This document shows positions 45,171 to 54,041 of a stretch of 64,000 nt of DNA, in pieces. Within the stretch, counting starts at the first letter, position 1; each line of letters opens with the position of its first letter. The DNA is from an uncultured bacterium. Lineage in GTDB: Bacteria; Planctomycetota; UBA8742; UBA2392. Location of the stretch: positions 372,001 to 436,000 of the forward strand of contig CALLQI010000003.1 in NCBI GenBank assembly GCA_938014885.1, read 5' to 3'. The translations under genes were made by a program, and so were the position numbers. The notes beneath the pieces are model-generated. The model was given only the letters and a program-made list of their open reading frames with translations. It was not told where the DNA came from and made no database searches.

Positions 45171-45415
45171 CCAGCGGTCTCCGGAGCAACCACGATGTCA
45201 AACGGCAGCTCGAATTGCGAGCGCTCAGAGCGCCAAGTCGCGAGGTGTCTGTGCCAGTTCGGGTGAATCGCAGGTTCGGACTCCATTTCATCGGCCGAGG
45301 CCACAAGGAACTCGGCGATCTGGCGCAGCACGCCGGGAGATACGCACAGCGTAGCCTCGCGCAGTGACTGCAAGCCATACTCGTTGACCTGTTCAATCAC
45401 ATAGCCGAAGAGCAT
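45167..45415 (-). CDS. Small hypothetical protein, possibly immunity-like
   Basis: The 82-residue protein begins MLFGYVIEQVNEYGLQSLRE and continues with VSPGVLRQIAEFLVASADEM and a HPNWHRHL motif. The layout (short strands, then a long helix ending in ADEM, then an HxxWH patch) resembles small proteins found near polymorphic-toxin immunity genes, but no toxin is present and the assignment is tentative. AAGGAG lies about 8 bp before ATG 45415. Its stop overlaps the start of the 72-residue gene. Confidence 0.6.
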   Translation of the reverse strand: MLFGYVIEQVNEYGLQSLREATLCVSPGVLRQIAEFLVASADEMESEPAIHPNWHRHLATWRSERSQFELPFDIVVAPETAG

Positions 45416-45509
45416 TCATAACTCCTTCCTGCCACAAAGTGCGCCAACTCGCTTGCTAGCGCCGAATCATTGCAGGTCTTGCGCTTCGCAAGCGATCATG
45501 ATGCGAAGG

Positions 45510-45640
45510 CTGCACGTTACGGCAACGGCGTTTGCCCACGAAGTGGCACGAAGTACGGCCACTACGCGGCACCACAATCCGGCCGCGACAATCGCCACAA
45601 AGTTGGCCACTACGGCGCGTGGTGCTGGCGTTTCCGTGCA
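45510..45640. repeat. Degenerate CACGAAG-type repeat
   Basis: This part of the ~600 bp gap contains ACGGCAACGGCG, CCCACGAAGTGGCACGAAGTACGG and imperfect GCACCAC/GTGGTGC inverted pieces. It is a worn relative of the nested elements. The rest of the gap upstream of the candidate small RNA has no recognisable feature. Confidence 0.6.
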
Positions 45641-45873
45641 ATTTGCGTCGCGCGAATCTTGGAACTTGGGGACGTCGTCGTTCGTTCAATAGGGCGTAGC
45701 AAGGAGACACGGAATCACGAGGGTAACCAGGTACGAGACCGAGGCTCCGAATCGATACGGGCAGTACGCCAGACCGAGTAAACGAACCAAACGGACGCAG
45801 TACGAGTTTTTTGACAACCGCTTCACACCCTTTTCTCCGCGGTGCGGCGTCTCGCCTGCACCCTTCTCTCCCG

Positions 45874-45983
45874 CGCGCAATGCGCAAGAAAGAACAAGTC
45901 AGGAGGCCCGAAGGCCCCTCCCTCATTACCACCTTCGGACTTTCTTCAGGACCCGGCGTTCCCACACGCCGGGTCCTTTTTTG
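45874..45983 (+). ncRNA. Candidate structured small RNA ending in a terminator
   Basis: No plus-strand gene ends nearby, yet this region ends in a strong plus-strand terminator. Upstream, AAGAAAG (about 45889) can pair with CTTTCTT (about 45940), enclosing a hairpin GGAGGCC-CGAA-GGCCCCTCC, so the transcript would form a closed multi-stem structure of about 100 nt. No promoter was recognised with confidence, and no known RNA family fits. The 5' end is approximate. Confidence 0.4.
45948..45983 (+). terminator. Strong Rho-independent terminator
   Basis: An 11 bp perfect stem, AGGACCCGGCG and CGCCGGGTCCT, with an 8-base loop is followed by TTTTTG. On the minus strand it lacks a U-tract after the stem, so it acts on plus-strand transcripts. 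It lies 35 bp beyond the end of the minus-strand hemG unit. Confidence 0.92.
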
Positions 45984-46017
45984 TTACGCGATGGCCGGGC
46001 TATGCAGTCGCGGGCAG

Positions 46018-46185
46018 TCAGGCGCGTTGGCGTTTCCAGTGCAGGTACAGGCCTGCGGCCTCAATCGCCGCGCCCGTTGCGAACAGGCCCGCAGTCAGCC
46101 ACCAAGGCCCGCCTTCTGCGAAGCTGATCGCGCCGCCCGCGAACACTGCCCCGCCCAGCGCCATGATCGCGTGCAGCTTCCACAT
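46018..46185 (-). CDS. 55-residue two-helix membrane protein coupled to hemG
   Basis: The start ATG overlaps the hemG stop as TGATG, the classic arrangement for translational coupling. The protein reads MWKLHAIMALGGAVFAGG at the start, then a short acidic turn (FAEGGPWW), a second helix and a basic end HWKRQRA. Two short hydrophobic helices are predicted. Codon choice is GC-ending as in hemG. No family is recognised; a membrane subunit or anchor for the oxidase is possible. Confidence 0.7.
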   Translation of the reverse strand: MWKLHAIMALGGAVFAGGAISFAEGGPWWLTAGLFATGAAIEAAGLYLHWKRQRA

Positions 46186-47591
46186 CAGCTTGCCTCAACC
46201 AGCGCCTTCACCGCCTGCTCGGCGTTGCGCACGCAGTCCGGTATGCCAACCCCGTCAAACCCGTTGCCGCAGATCGCCAGTGACGGGTGCGAGGCCGCCA
46301 GTTCACGAATCCTGGCCACGCGAGCGAGGTGCCCGACGTGATACTGCGCCATCGCCCCCAGGTGCGAGCTTGCGGTCACGCTGCGCGGCTCGCCGGTGAC
46401 GCCCACCAGCCCGCGAATCTCGGACAGGGCTACCTGCGCCAACTCGGCCGGGGGCAGCTTCGCGATTTCGGGTTGCAGCGCGCCGCCCATGAACACGCGC
46501 ACAATCGCGCGGCCTTCCGGCGCGCGGCCTTCAAACTTCACGCTGCTGAAACTGAACGCGACGATACGCCGCTGCTCCACCGCCGGGATCACCGCGCCGA
46601 TCCCGTCCATCGCGTGGCCGACTTGCGCGCGATCAAACGTGAAGTTCACGACCGAGGCCCCGGCGTACTCGACTTGCGCCAGCGCGGCCGCAAGCCCCGC
46701 GTCCACGGGCTGCAGCAGTGAGGCCGACCTGTGCGCGGGCAGTGCCAGGATCACGGCATCAGCCTTGATCTCGTCTCCCGCGTTCACGACCCAGCCGTTG
46801 TCATCGCGGCGAATGCTCTGTACCGGCGTGTTCAGGCGCAGCGAGCCATCCGGCAGCGCGTTGGCCAGCGCGTTGGTCAGCGTGCTCATGCCGGACTTCA
46901 TGGTCACGAACATGCCGTAGCGCGGCCCGGCAGCCTTGGCGACTTCGCCGCCCGTGGACTTGCCTTGTTCGCTGCGGGCCTTGCGGCGCAGCGCCCGGAT
47001 CACGCTGCCGTGCTCGCGCTCCATGGCAATGAACTGCGGGAAGGTCGCTTGCAGGCTCAGTTTCTCTGGGTCGGCGGTGTAGATGCCCGCGATCATCGGC
47101 TGCGCGATGCGGTCCAGGGCCTCGCGCCCGAAGCGCCGCCGCACAAAGGCCGCCAGTGATTCATCGGCGTCGTCGCGGCGCACGCCACGGCACAGCTCGG
47201 TGGCCATGCGCAACTTGCCCAGCGGCGACAGGATGCTGGTGCGCACCAGCGCGCCGATCGACATGGGCGAAATCAGGAAGAAGCCTTCCGGTAACCGCTT
47301 CAGTGTCCCTTTGTGCAGGATGAAGCTGCGCCGCACGCCTTCGCGGGTGCCGATCAGCTCGGACTCAAGCCCGAGCTCACGCACCAGCGCCACGGCGGCG
47401 GGCTTGTTGCTGGCCCAGCAGTCGGGGCCAAGCTCAAGCAGGCAGTCGTCCACGTGGCGGGTTTCGATCACGCCGCCCGCGCGCGCGCCGGCCTCAAGCA
47501 AAGTCACGCGCGTACCAGCGCGCATGGCGCGATAGGCCGCCGCCAGCCCGCTGATGCCTGCGCCAATGACGATGATGTGCTTTGCGGCCAT
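46185..47591 (-). CDS. hemG: Protoporphyrinogen oxidase (FAD, HemG/HemY type)
   Basis: The 468-residue flavoprotein oxidises protoporphyrinogen IX (or coproporphyrinogen III in some lineages) in haem synthesis. The FAD-binding start is HIIVIGAGISGLAAAYRA, followed by ELGPDCWASNKPAAVALVRE, MIAGIYTADPEKLSLQATFP and the C-terminal FAD motif ICGNGFDGVGIPDCVRN. ATG 47591 precedes the Rossmann strand; ATG 47615 is rejected. No other haem gene is in the window. It is translationally coupled to the 55-residue membrane gene. Confidence 0.92.
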   Translation of the reverse strand: MAAKHIIVIGAGISGLAAAYRAMRAGTRVTLLEAGARAGGVIETRHVDDCLLELGPDCWASNKPAAVALVRELGLESELIGTREGVRRSFILHKGTLKRLPEGFFLISPMSIGALVRTSILSPLGKLRMATELCRGVRRDDADESLAAFVRRRFGREALDRIAQPMIAGIYTADPEKLSLQATFPQFIAMEREHGSVIRALRRKARSEQGKSTGGEVAKAAGPRYGMFVTMKSGMSTLTNALANALPDGSLRLNTPVQSIRRDDNGWVVNAGDEIKADAVILALPAHRSASLLQPVDAGLAAALAQVEYAGASVVNFTFDRAQVGHAMDGIGAVIPAVEQRRIVAFSFSSVKFEGRAPEGRAIVRVFMGGALQPEIAKLPPAELAQVALSEIRGLVGVTGEPRSVTASSHLGAMAQYHVGHLARVARIRELAASHPSLAICGNGFDGVGIPDCVRNAEQAVKALVEAS

Positions 47592-47674
47592 GACCCCGAT
47601 ATAGCGCGAAACCACGCCAATGCGATAGCCGTGAGTCGGCGCAGGTTGGCTTGGCGGGCACTTTCGTGAAACAC

Positions 47675-48595
47675 CTACAGTTCGGCGGCGGCAGCGCGGG
47701 GCGATTTCTTGCCCTGTTGCACGGCTTCGCGCAGGGCGGCGTAGGCATCGCGCGATTGCAGCGAGTCGGCGATGCGCTGCAGCGCGAGCTCATGAAAGCG
47801 CCGGTCCAGCCGGGCCGCGCGCCGCGACGCCAGCAGCCCGTGCTGCTCCAGGTGCGCGCGATGGGCCTTGATGGCCGCAAGCAACTCGGCCGCGCCGGTG
47901 CCCGCCGTGGCCACGGTGCGCACGATGGGCGGCAGCCACATCGGTTCGCCGGGGGCCGGGTGCGGCCGCAACTCGAAGCCTTCCTTGATGTCTTCCTCAA
48001 GGCGATCGGCGCCGGGGTTGTCGGCCTTGTTGATCGCGACGACGTCGGCGATTTCCATGATGCCGGCCTTGAGGGCCTGCACGCTGTCGCCGCCCGCGGG
48101 CGTCAGCACGACCACGGTAGTGTCGGCCAGGCGCGCGACATCGACTTCGGACTGGCCCACGCCCACGGTTTCCACCAGCAGCGGGTCAAAGCCCGCCAGC
48201 GCCAGCACGTCGCAGGCTTCTTCGGTGCTGAGCGCGAGCCCGCCGAAGTGGCCGCGCGCGGCCATGCTGCGCACAAAGACGCCTTGATCAAGCGTATGCT
48301 CGTTCATGCGCAAGCGGTCGCCGAGCAGCGCGCCGCCCGAAAACGGACTTGACGGGTCAACAGCAACCACGCCGACGCGCGCCGAGTTCGCGCGCAGGAC
48401 TTTCACCAGTGCCGAGGTAAGCGTGCTTTTGCCGGCGCCGGGCGGGCCGGTGATGCCGACGCGCTGCGGGTGGGGGATGGATGCGAAGGCGCCGTCGAGC
48501 TCGTCAAGGAAGGCGGTGTCGCGGGCCTCAACCAGCGTAAGCGCGCGAGCAATGGCGCGTACGTCAAGCGAGCGGATGCGCGGCAAAAGAGCCAT
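47675..48595 (-). CDS. meaB: MeaB/ArgK-type GTPase
   Basis: The 306-residue G3E-family GTPase is a chaperone that protects and loads adenosylcobalamin-dependent methylmalonyl-CoA mutase. The P-loop is GPPGAGKST, preceded by RVGITG; other signatures are VVAVDPSSPFSGGALLGDR, MAARGHFGGLA, VETVGVGQSEVDV and NKAD. The length is typical. No mutase or epimerase gene is present in the window, so its client must lie elsewhere. It is 84 bp upstream of hemG on the same strand. Confidence 0.94.
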   Translation of the reverse strand: MALLPRIRSLDVRAIARALTLVEARDTAFLDELDGAFASIPHPQRVGITGPPGAGKSTLTSALVKVLRANSARVGVVAVDPSSPFSGGALLGDRLRMNEHTLDQGVFVRSMAARGHFGGLALSTEEACDVLALAGFDPLLVETVGVGQSEVDVARLADTTVVVLTPAGGDSVQALKAGIMEIADVVAINKADNPGADRLEEDIKEGFELRPHPAPGEPMWLPPIVRTVATAGTGAAELLAAIKAHRAHLEQHGLLASRRAARLDRRFHELALQRIADSLQSRDAYAALREAVQQGKKSPRAAAAEL

Positions 48596-48679
48596 GGCAG
48601 CAGGATAACGAGTTTGGCAAAAAACCGGAGCCCTGCGTGCACGGTGAGCGGTTCTACTTCAACAACAAGCAACCACGAA

Positions 48680-48779
48680 TCACGGCAACGGCGGCTTCAA
48701 ACAGAGTTACGGAGCTACGGAGAACACATTCTGGACTGTCACCATAGCAGTTCTCAGTGCCTCTGTTGTTCTGTTTGAA
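48680..48779. repeat. ACGGAG-type nested inverted repeat
   Basis: The gap holds ACGGCAACGGCGG, then TTCAAACAGA (48696-48705) and TCTGTTTGAA (48770-48779) as a perfect 10 bp inverted pair, enclosing GTTACGGAGCTACGGAGAAC units on the left and TTCTCAGTGCCTCTGTTGTT on the right. The architecture equals that of the CACGAAG elements with a different unit (ACGGAG). Confidence 0.7.
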
Positions 48780-48836
48780 ATTGCCATTCCTGTGCGTGTC
48801 GCAGAACACTGGCCCGCGCTGCCGTCGCGCCGGTTA

Positions 48837-51137
48837 CTACCTTTTCAGCATCGCGTATTCGGGGATCTCGCTCAGGTCGATGCCTGCGGCCTCGGCGGCG
48901 GCCTTCACCGCGCCGGTGAACACGTCGTCTTCCTGCAGGTCCACCCTGGGCACGTCGGTGCCTTCGGTCAGCAGGCGCAGACGCAAATGCTGCCGCACCA
49001 GAAAGCGCAGGTCTTCGCTGGAGGCCTTCAGGCCCAGTTGCTTCTCAAGTTCCGCGAAGCCCGCGTAGCCGTCAGTCTTGCGGCCGTCACCCTTGGCCAG
49101 CTCGATCAGCTTCACCTTGTCGCCGGACATCAGCTTGTCCATGTACGCGCTGAAAGCGGGGTTTTCCTGCGCGGCCTCTAGTTCGTCGTAGATCCAGCCT
49201 TCGAACAGGCGGGGCTTGAGTTCGGTGTCCGGGGTAACGCCGCGGTCGTACCACGGCATGCCGCTTACCGGGCCCATGAAGCGGGCGACGGTCAGCAGCA
49301 GCGACATCTGGCGCGCGTCCTGCTCAAGCTCAGAACCATTCAGCGGGATCAGCTCCTGCACAATCGCGCGGCCGAAAGTGCGGGTGCCCGCGACTTTGGC
49401 GCGCTTGTGTTCCTGCAGGGCACCGGCCAGCACTTCACCTGCGTCGGCGGTGCCACCGTTGACCAGCACGGTGATGCTGAGCTTCAGGTCGCCGTCGCCG
49501 CTGGTCTTGTACTCGGTGCGGGGCGCAAGCTCGACGCTGCGGCCCATGCTCAGCGTGACCAGCGTGTCCTTGGGCAGGAACAGTGATGCAACCTGCGTCG
49601 CCGCGTCCACACTGCCACCGGCGCAATCGCGCAGGTCAAGGATCAGCGTCTTCAATTCCTGCTTGCGCAACGCTTCAAGTCCTTCCTTCACCTTGGTGGG
49701 GGACGAAGCATTCAGCTCAACCACATGAATCATGCCAATGCCGCCGGGCAGCATTTCGCTGGTGACGGCCTCGTAGGCCGGGGCCTGGTGCGTCAGGTGC
49801 ACCCAGCGCGAAAGCAGCCAGCCGTCACGCATGATGTTGATGCCCAACGTTGTGCCCATGGCGCCCTGGAACTGGCTTACGGCCTCATCGAGTGGCAGCA
49901 GCTGGAACGGGTTGTCGTCGTAGGGCAGGTCGTCTTTGCGGCGCAATTCGTGCACGCGGGCCGGGGTCACGCCGCGCACGACGCGATAGATGCGGTCGCC
50001 GGGGCGGATGCCGGCCTGCTGAGCGGGGCTGCCCGGTTTGACGCTGAGCACGCGGATCAGGCGGGTCTGGCTGCGTTCATTCATGCGCGCGCTGCCCAGC
50101 AGCAGGCCCAGCGTGGGCACAGCAAAGCGGCGAATTTCGCCCGCGTCGCGAAGCTGGTTGTCTTCCAGCAGGCAGGTGTAGGGATCAAAGCCGTCCAGCA
50201 TGCCGCTGGCGGCCGCGTACAGAAGTTTGCGCCCGGCGATGGCGTCGGGATAGATGTAGCGTTCCTTGATCATCTTCTCGACGGTATCGAGCAGCTTGGT
50301 GTCGATGCGCTCAACTTTTTCCTGGCCCGGCAGGCGGCCTTCCATCGCGGCTTCGAAGCGCTTGATCGCGCGTTCGTAATCCAGCGCGCGCTTGGCGATG
50401 CGGCCGCGAATCGTGGGTTCTTCGGCCAGCAGCTCAAGCAGCGGCTTGGCGTCCTGCGTGATCTGGTTGATTTCACCCAGCGCCAGCGCGGCGCGGATCT
50501 TGAAGGCGTCATTGTCGCTGCCAAGCAATTCGCGCAGCACGGAAGTCGCGGTCGTGTCCTTGCTGCTGCGCCAGAGTGCCACGGCAAGCTGCACGCGTAC
50601 TTCCGGGTCAAAGACCTTGTCTTTCAACGCGGCGCGCAGCAGTTCTTCGTGGCGGGTGCTGGCGATGGCACCCAGCACTTCGGCGGCGGCCACGCGTATG
50701 GCCATGTCGGCGTCACTGGTGACGATTTCAAGCAGGCCCTTCACGCCGGCGTCCCAGCCACCGTTGCTGAGCGAGCCGAGTGTCCACACCGCGCGCCATC
50801 CGGCGATGCGCGGCAGCGCGGGCATCAGCTTGACCTTGGCCTGCAACTCGGGTGCGACCTGCATGCCCAGGTCTTCAATTGCTTCAGCCAGCTTGAAGGC
50901 CTCGTTCAGGTCCTTGGCGGCGGAAAGCTTGCCGGTCAGGTCTTCCAGTTCCTTCAGGATCGCTTCGCGCGTTGCATTGCTTGCGACTTCGCCATCGGCG
51001 TCGCTGTTGTTCTGGACAAGGTACTTGTCGGTATCGATGGCCGGCTGGGTGGAACTGTCCACCGGCTTGGTTTCGGTGCGTGAGCACGCCGCCACAAACA
51101 GCAGCATCAGTGACAGCGTGATGATTCCCTGGCGCAT
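48837..51137 (-). CDS. Lipoprotein with HEAT repeats, PDZ and inactive S41 peptidase domain
   Basis: The 766-residue protein has a lipoprotein signal (lipobox VAAC), HEAT-like helical repeats (about 60-290), a PDZ domain (about 385-470, SVKPGSPAQQAGIRPGDRIY) and an S41/C-terminal-processing peptidase domain. The nucleophile motif TASASE reads TADAGE here, so the catalytic Ser is Asp565, and the catalytic Lys of TFGKG is Arg590 in TFGRA; the 25-residue spacing between the two equals that of active enzymes. CGGAG precedes ATG 51137. It is likely a peptide-binding scaffold, not a protease. Confidence 0.88.
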   Translation of the reverse strand: MRQGIITLSLMLLFVAACSRTETKPVDSSTQPAIDTDKYLVQNNSDADGEVASNATREAILKELEDLTGKLSAAKDLNEAFKLAEAIEDLGMQVAPELQAKVKLMPALPRIAGWRAVWTLGSLSNGGWDAGVKGLLEIVTSDADMAIRVAAAEVLGAIASTRHEELLRAALKDKVFDPEVRVQLAVALWRSSKDTTATSVLRELLGSDNDAFKIRAALALGEINQITQDAKPLLELLAEEPTIRGRIAKRALDYERAIKRFEAAMEGRLPGQEKVERIDTKLLDTVEKMIKERYIYPDAIAGRKLLYAAASGMLDGFDPYTCLLEDNQLRDAGEIRRFAVPTLGLLLGSARMNERSQTRLIRVLSVKPGSPAQQAGIRPGDRIYRVVRGVTPARVHELRRKDDLPYDDNPFQLLPLDEAVSQFQGAMGTTLGINIMRDGWLLSRWVHLTHQAPAYEAVTSEMLPGGIGMIHVVELNASSPTKVKEGLEALRKQELKTLILDLRDCAGGSVDAATQVASLFLPKDTLVTLSMGRSVELAPRTEYKTSGDGDLKLSITVLVNGGTADAGEVLAGALQEHKRAKVAGTRTFGRAIVQELIPLNGSELEQDARQMSLLLTVARFMGPVSGMPWYDRGVTPDTELKPRLFEGWIYDELEAAQENPAFSAYMDKLMSGDKVKLIELAKGDGRKTDGYAGFAELEKQLGLKASSEDLRFLVRQHLRLRLLTEGTDVPRVDLQEDDVFTGAVKAAAEAAGIDLSEIPEYAMLKR

Positions 51138-51254
51138 GATCTTCTCCGGGGCCGGATTATCGGACGGCCTCACAGGCTTATACGCGATGAATCGCTTCCC
51201 GTGGCGGGGGAATTTGCTGGAATCCGGACGGCGCTACGGGGTTGTTGTGTCTAT

Positions 51255-53459
51255 ATGAACACGCTTGATCTCCGAGTTGAAGGCATGACCTGCGCCCACT
51301 GCGCCCGCAGTGTCGAGAAAACACTGCTGGGCGTGCCCGGTGTGGCCACGGCCGAGGCCGACTTTGCCAGCGGCAACGTGCGCATCACCCATGAGGGCGC
51401 GGCCCCCAGCCACAAGGTGCTGGGGCCGGCCGTCAGCAAGGGCGGCTACAGGTTGCTGGACCAAGCCGAAGCTGAACGCACCGACGCCGCAAGCTCGGCC
51501 CGGGCTGAGCAGCGCCGCAACCTGCGGCTGTTGATTGCGGGTGCAGCGCTGAGCGCTCCGGTGATGGCGTTTCACTACGCCGGGCTGCACGGGCTGGTGT
51601 GGGATGCGGTGAGTCTTGGACTGGCGGTGCTGATCCAGGCGACGGTGGGACTGGACTTCTATCGCGGCGCGGTGGCAGGCATTCGCACGCGCACGTTTGG
51701 CATGGACGTGCTGGTCAGCATCGGCATGGCCAGCGGGCTGGTTTACGGCGCGCTGCTGGTGATCTTTGGCTGGCCGCTGCCCGAAGGCCTGGACAAACAC
51801 GTCTTCTTTGAGGCCGCGACCCTGCTGGTGGTCTTCCTGCGGCTGGGTAAGTACGTCGAAGCCCGCGCCCGTGCCGGCGCACTGACCAGCCTGCGCAGCC
51901 TGCTGGCGCTGGCCCCGCCCACGGCGCGCGTGCTGCGCGACGGGGCCGAGCAAAGCATCCCCGCCGGCGACGTGAAGACCGGCGAAGTGTGTGTGGTCAG
52001 TGCCGGCGGGCGCATCCCTGTGGACGGCGAGATTGTCGAAGGCGGCGCCGACGTGGACGAAGCGCTGTTGACCGGTGAGCCCGTGCCCGTAGCGCGTGCG
52101 AAGGGCGACACCGTGCGCGCGGGCACGATTGCCACCAACGGTACGCTGCAAGTGCGCGCGACCGCCGTGGGCAGCGCAACGGCGCTGGCGCACATCGTGC
52201 GGATGGTGGAAGAAGCGCAGCGCACCAAGGCCCCGATCCAGCGCCTGGCTGACCGCATCAGCAACATCTTTGTGCCGGCAGTGGTGCTGATTGCGGTGAC
52301 GTCGATGGCGGCGTGGTTGCTGGCAGGCCACGGAGCGGCCCGTGCGATTACCCATGCGATTGCGGTGCTCGTGATTGCCTGCCCTTGCGCGCTGGGCATT
52401 GCGGTGCCCGCAGCGATCATGATCGGCAGCGGGGCTTCGTTGCGGCGCGGGATACTGGTCAAGAACGGCGCAGCCCTTGAGATCATCAGCAAGGTCAAGA
52501 TCTTCGCCTTCGACAAGACCGGCACCCTGACTGAAGGCAAGCCATCGGTGACGGCGGTGCATCGGGCGAGCGACTATAAGGAAGAGAGTGTATTCGCGGC
52601 GCTGCGTGCCGTGGCCAGTGCCAGCCGCCACCCCTTTGCCGCAGCCGCCGGCGGCGAGTGCGAGCGGCGCTACCCGGGCACGCCCGCCCCTGCCGGCGTG
52701 CGCGCCTTTGAGTTTGCGGGCAAGGGTGTGGTCGCGGTGCATGACGGCCGCACGCTGCTGCTGGGCACGGCTGCTCTGATGACTGAGCAAAAGGCCGAGA
52801 TCCCGGGCGAATTGGCCGCAGCGGGCGACGCGATGCGCGCCGCCGGTGATTCGGTCAGCTTTCTGGCAGATGGCGGCCACGTGATTGCCGCGATTGGTTT
52901 CCAGGATGCGGTCCGGCCCGAGGCCGCGCCGACCCTGAAGGCCCTGCGCGATGCCGGCGCCCGCACGGTGCTGCTGACCGGCGACCACGAAACGGCGGCA
53001 CGGCGCGTGGCTGCGGCGCTGGGCATTGAAGAAGTGCACGCGGGTCTTTCGCCGGCGGCCAAGCTGGAGCACATCGACCGCTTGCGGTTGACTGGCGTCA
53101 TCGCAATGGTGGGCGACGGCATCAATGACGCGCCCGCGCTGGCCCGGGCCCACGTGGGCGTGGCGATTGCGGAAGGCAGCGACGTCGCCAAGGAAACCGG
53201 CGACGTGGTGCTGCGCCGGCTGGCCGACCTGCCGCAGGTGCTGGATATTGGAAGGCGCAGCCTGCGCGCGATCCGCCAGAACCTGTTCCTGAGCCTGGTT
53301 TATAACGCGATCGGCATCCCGCTGGCGGCCGGCGCGCTGGTCTGGGCGGGGGTCTTCCTGCCGCCAAGCTTTGCCGCGCTGGCCATGGTGCTGAGCGACC
53401 TGAGTGTGGCCGGCAACAGCGCGCGACTGGCGCTGGAGCTTCGGAAGAAGCAGACCTAG
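51255..53459 (+). CDS. copA: CopA-like heavy-metal P-type ATPase
   Basis: The 734-residue pump exports Cu(I) or a related ion. It has one N-terminal metal-binding domain (GMTCAHC, Cys13 and Cys16), the helix-6 site C376-P-C378 in ACPCALGIAVP, the actuator loop LTGEP, the phosphorylation site Asp420 in FDKTGTLTEGKP, SRHPFA, and MVGDGINDAPALA. Helix 7 keeps YN. Helix 8 reads MVLSD where copper pumps have M-x-x-S-S, so a conserved Ser is Asp. No chaperone, repressor or clear ribosome site was seen. Divergent from the S41 gene. Confidence 0.9.
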   Translation: MNTLDLRVEGMTCAHCARSVEKTLLGVPGVATAEADFASGNVRITHEGAAPSHKVLGPAVSKGGYRLLDQAEAERTDAASSARAEQRRNLRLLIAGAALSAPVMAFHYAGLHGLVWDAVSLGLAVLIQATVGLDFYRGAVAGIRTRTFGMDVLVSIGMASGLVYGALLVIFGWPLPEGLDKHVFFEAATLLVVFLRLGKYVEARARAGALTSLRSLLALAPPTARVLRDGAEQSIPAGDVKTGEVCVVSAGGRIPVDGEIVEGGADVDEALLTGEPVPVARAKGDTVRAGTIATNGTLQVRATAVGSATALAHIVRMVEEAQRTKAPIQRLADRISNIFVPAVVLIAVTSMAAWLLAGHGAARAITHAIAVLVIACPCALGIAVPAAIMIGSGASLRRGILVKNGAALEIISKVKIFAFDKTGTLTEGKPSVTAVHRASDYKEESVFAALRAVASASRHPFAAAAGGECERRYPGTPAPAGVRAFEFAGKGVVAVHDGRTLLLGTAALMTEQKAEIPGELAAAGDAMRAAGDSVSFLADGGHVIAAIGFQDAVRPEAAPTLKALRDAGARTVLLTGDHETAARRVAAALGIEEVHAGLSPAAKLEHIDRLRLTGVIAMVGDGINDAPALARAHVGVAIAEGSDVAKETGDVVLRRLADLPQVLDIGRRSLRAIRQNLFLSLVYNAIGIPLAAGALVWAGVFLPPSFAALAMVLSDLSVAGNSARLALELRKKQT

Positions 53460-53576
53460 CCACCCAAAGGGGTAAGTGGTGTGACAAATTGACCACCGGG
53501 TCACCCGGATTTGCTTTGGAGTTCCTTGACACGAAAGCTAGGGTCCTGCGCTTCGTGGGGTACGGGAGGTGCGCCC

Positions 53577-53999
53577 GTGCAAGGCAGATATGTACATCTG
53601 AGGTCCGGTGTAATCATCGCCAACGCCAAGCAGGCGGAGATGATTCGTGAGCCCCTGGCTGACCTCGAACAGCTGCGCCTGGATGCCTTCGACTACGTCC
53701 AGGACGCGCTCGAATACATCAACCGCCGACACCCGCACGTGGTAATCGCTGATTACGAACGCTTCGGCGCGGCTGGCATCCACGGCCTGGCTGAGATCAT
53801 GCACATCGCCGATTGCCCGGTGATCTTGATCGTGCGTGACGTGAGCGAGTGGGAACGCGAGCAGTTCAACACGCTTGGCGTACACGCGATTTTCGAGGGC
53901 AAGTTCAAGCTGGCCGACCTCGCCGCCAGCGTGGACCGGGCATTGAAGCGCCGCCGCCGCATCGGCAGCAGCGACCGCCTGCCGGTAGTTTCGGTCTAG
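53577..53999 (+). CDS. Degenerate response-regulator receiver protein
   Basis: The 140-residue protein starts at GTG 53577, with GGGAGG 7 bp upstream. It folds like a receiver domain: GVIIANAKQ replaces the usual acidic-pair strand, a possible phosphoacceptor Asp lies in HPHVVIADYER, and a Lys in IFEGKFKLADL fits the last conserved position. The two acidic residues at the end of strand one are absent, so phosphorylation is doubtful. There is no output domain. It stands alone between copA and the surface protein. Confidence 0.72.
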   Translation: MQGRYVHLRSGVIIANAKQAEMIREPLADLEQLRLDAFDYVQDALEYINRRHPHVVIADYERFGAAGIHGLAEIMHIADCPVILIVRDVSEWEREQFNTLGVHAIFEGKFKLADLAASVDRALKRRRRIGSSDRLPVVSV

Positions 54000-54041
54000 C
54001 AGCCAACACCAAACCAGTCGAATCAGGCGAAGTTCGTGTTA

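Noticed and set aside
45456..45965. Long minus-strand frame over the repeat and small RNA region
   Set aside because: It runs through degenerate repeats and the terminator, has atypical composition and no recognisable domain.
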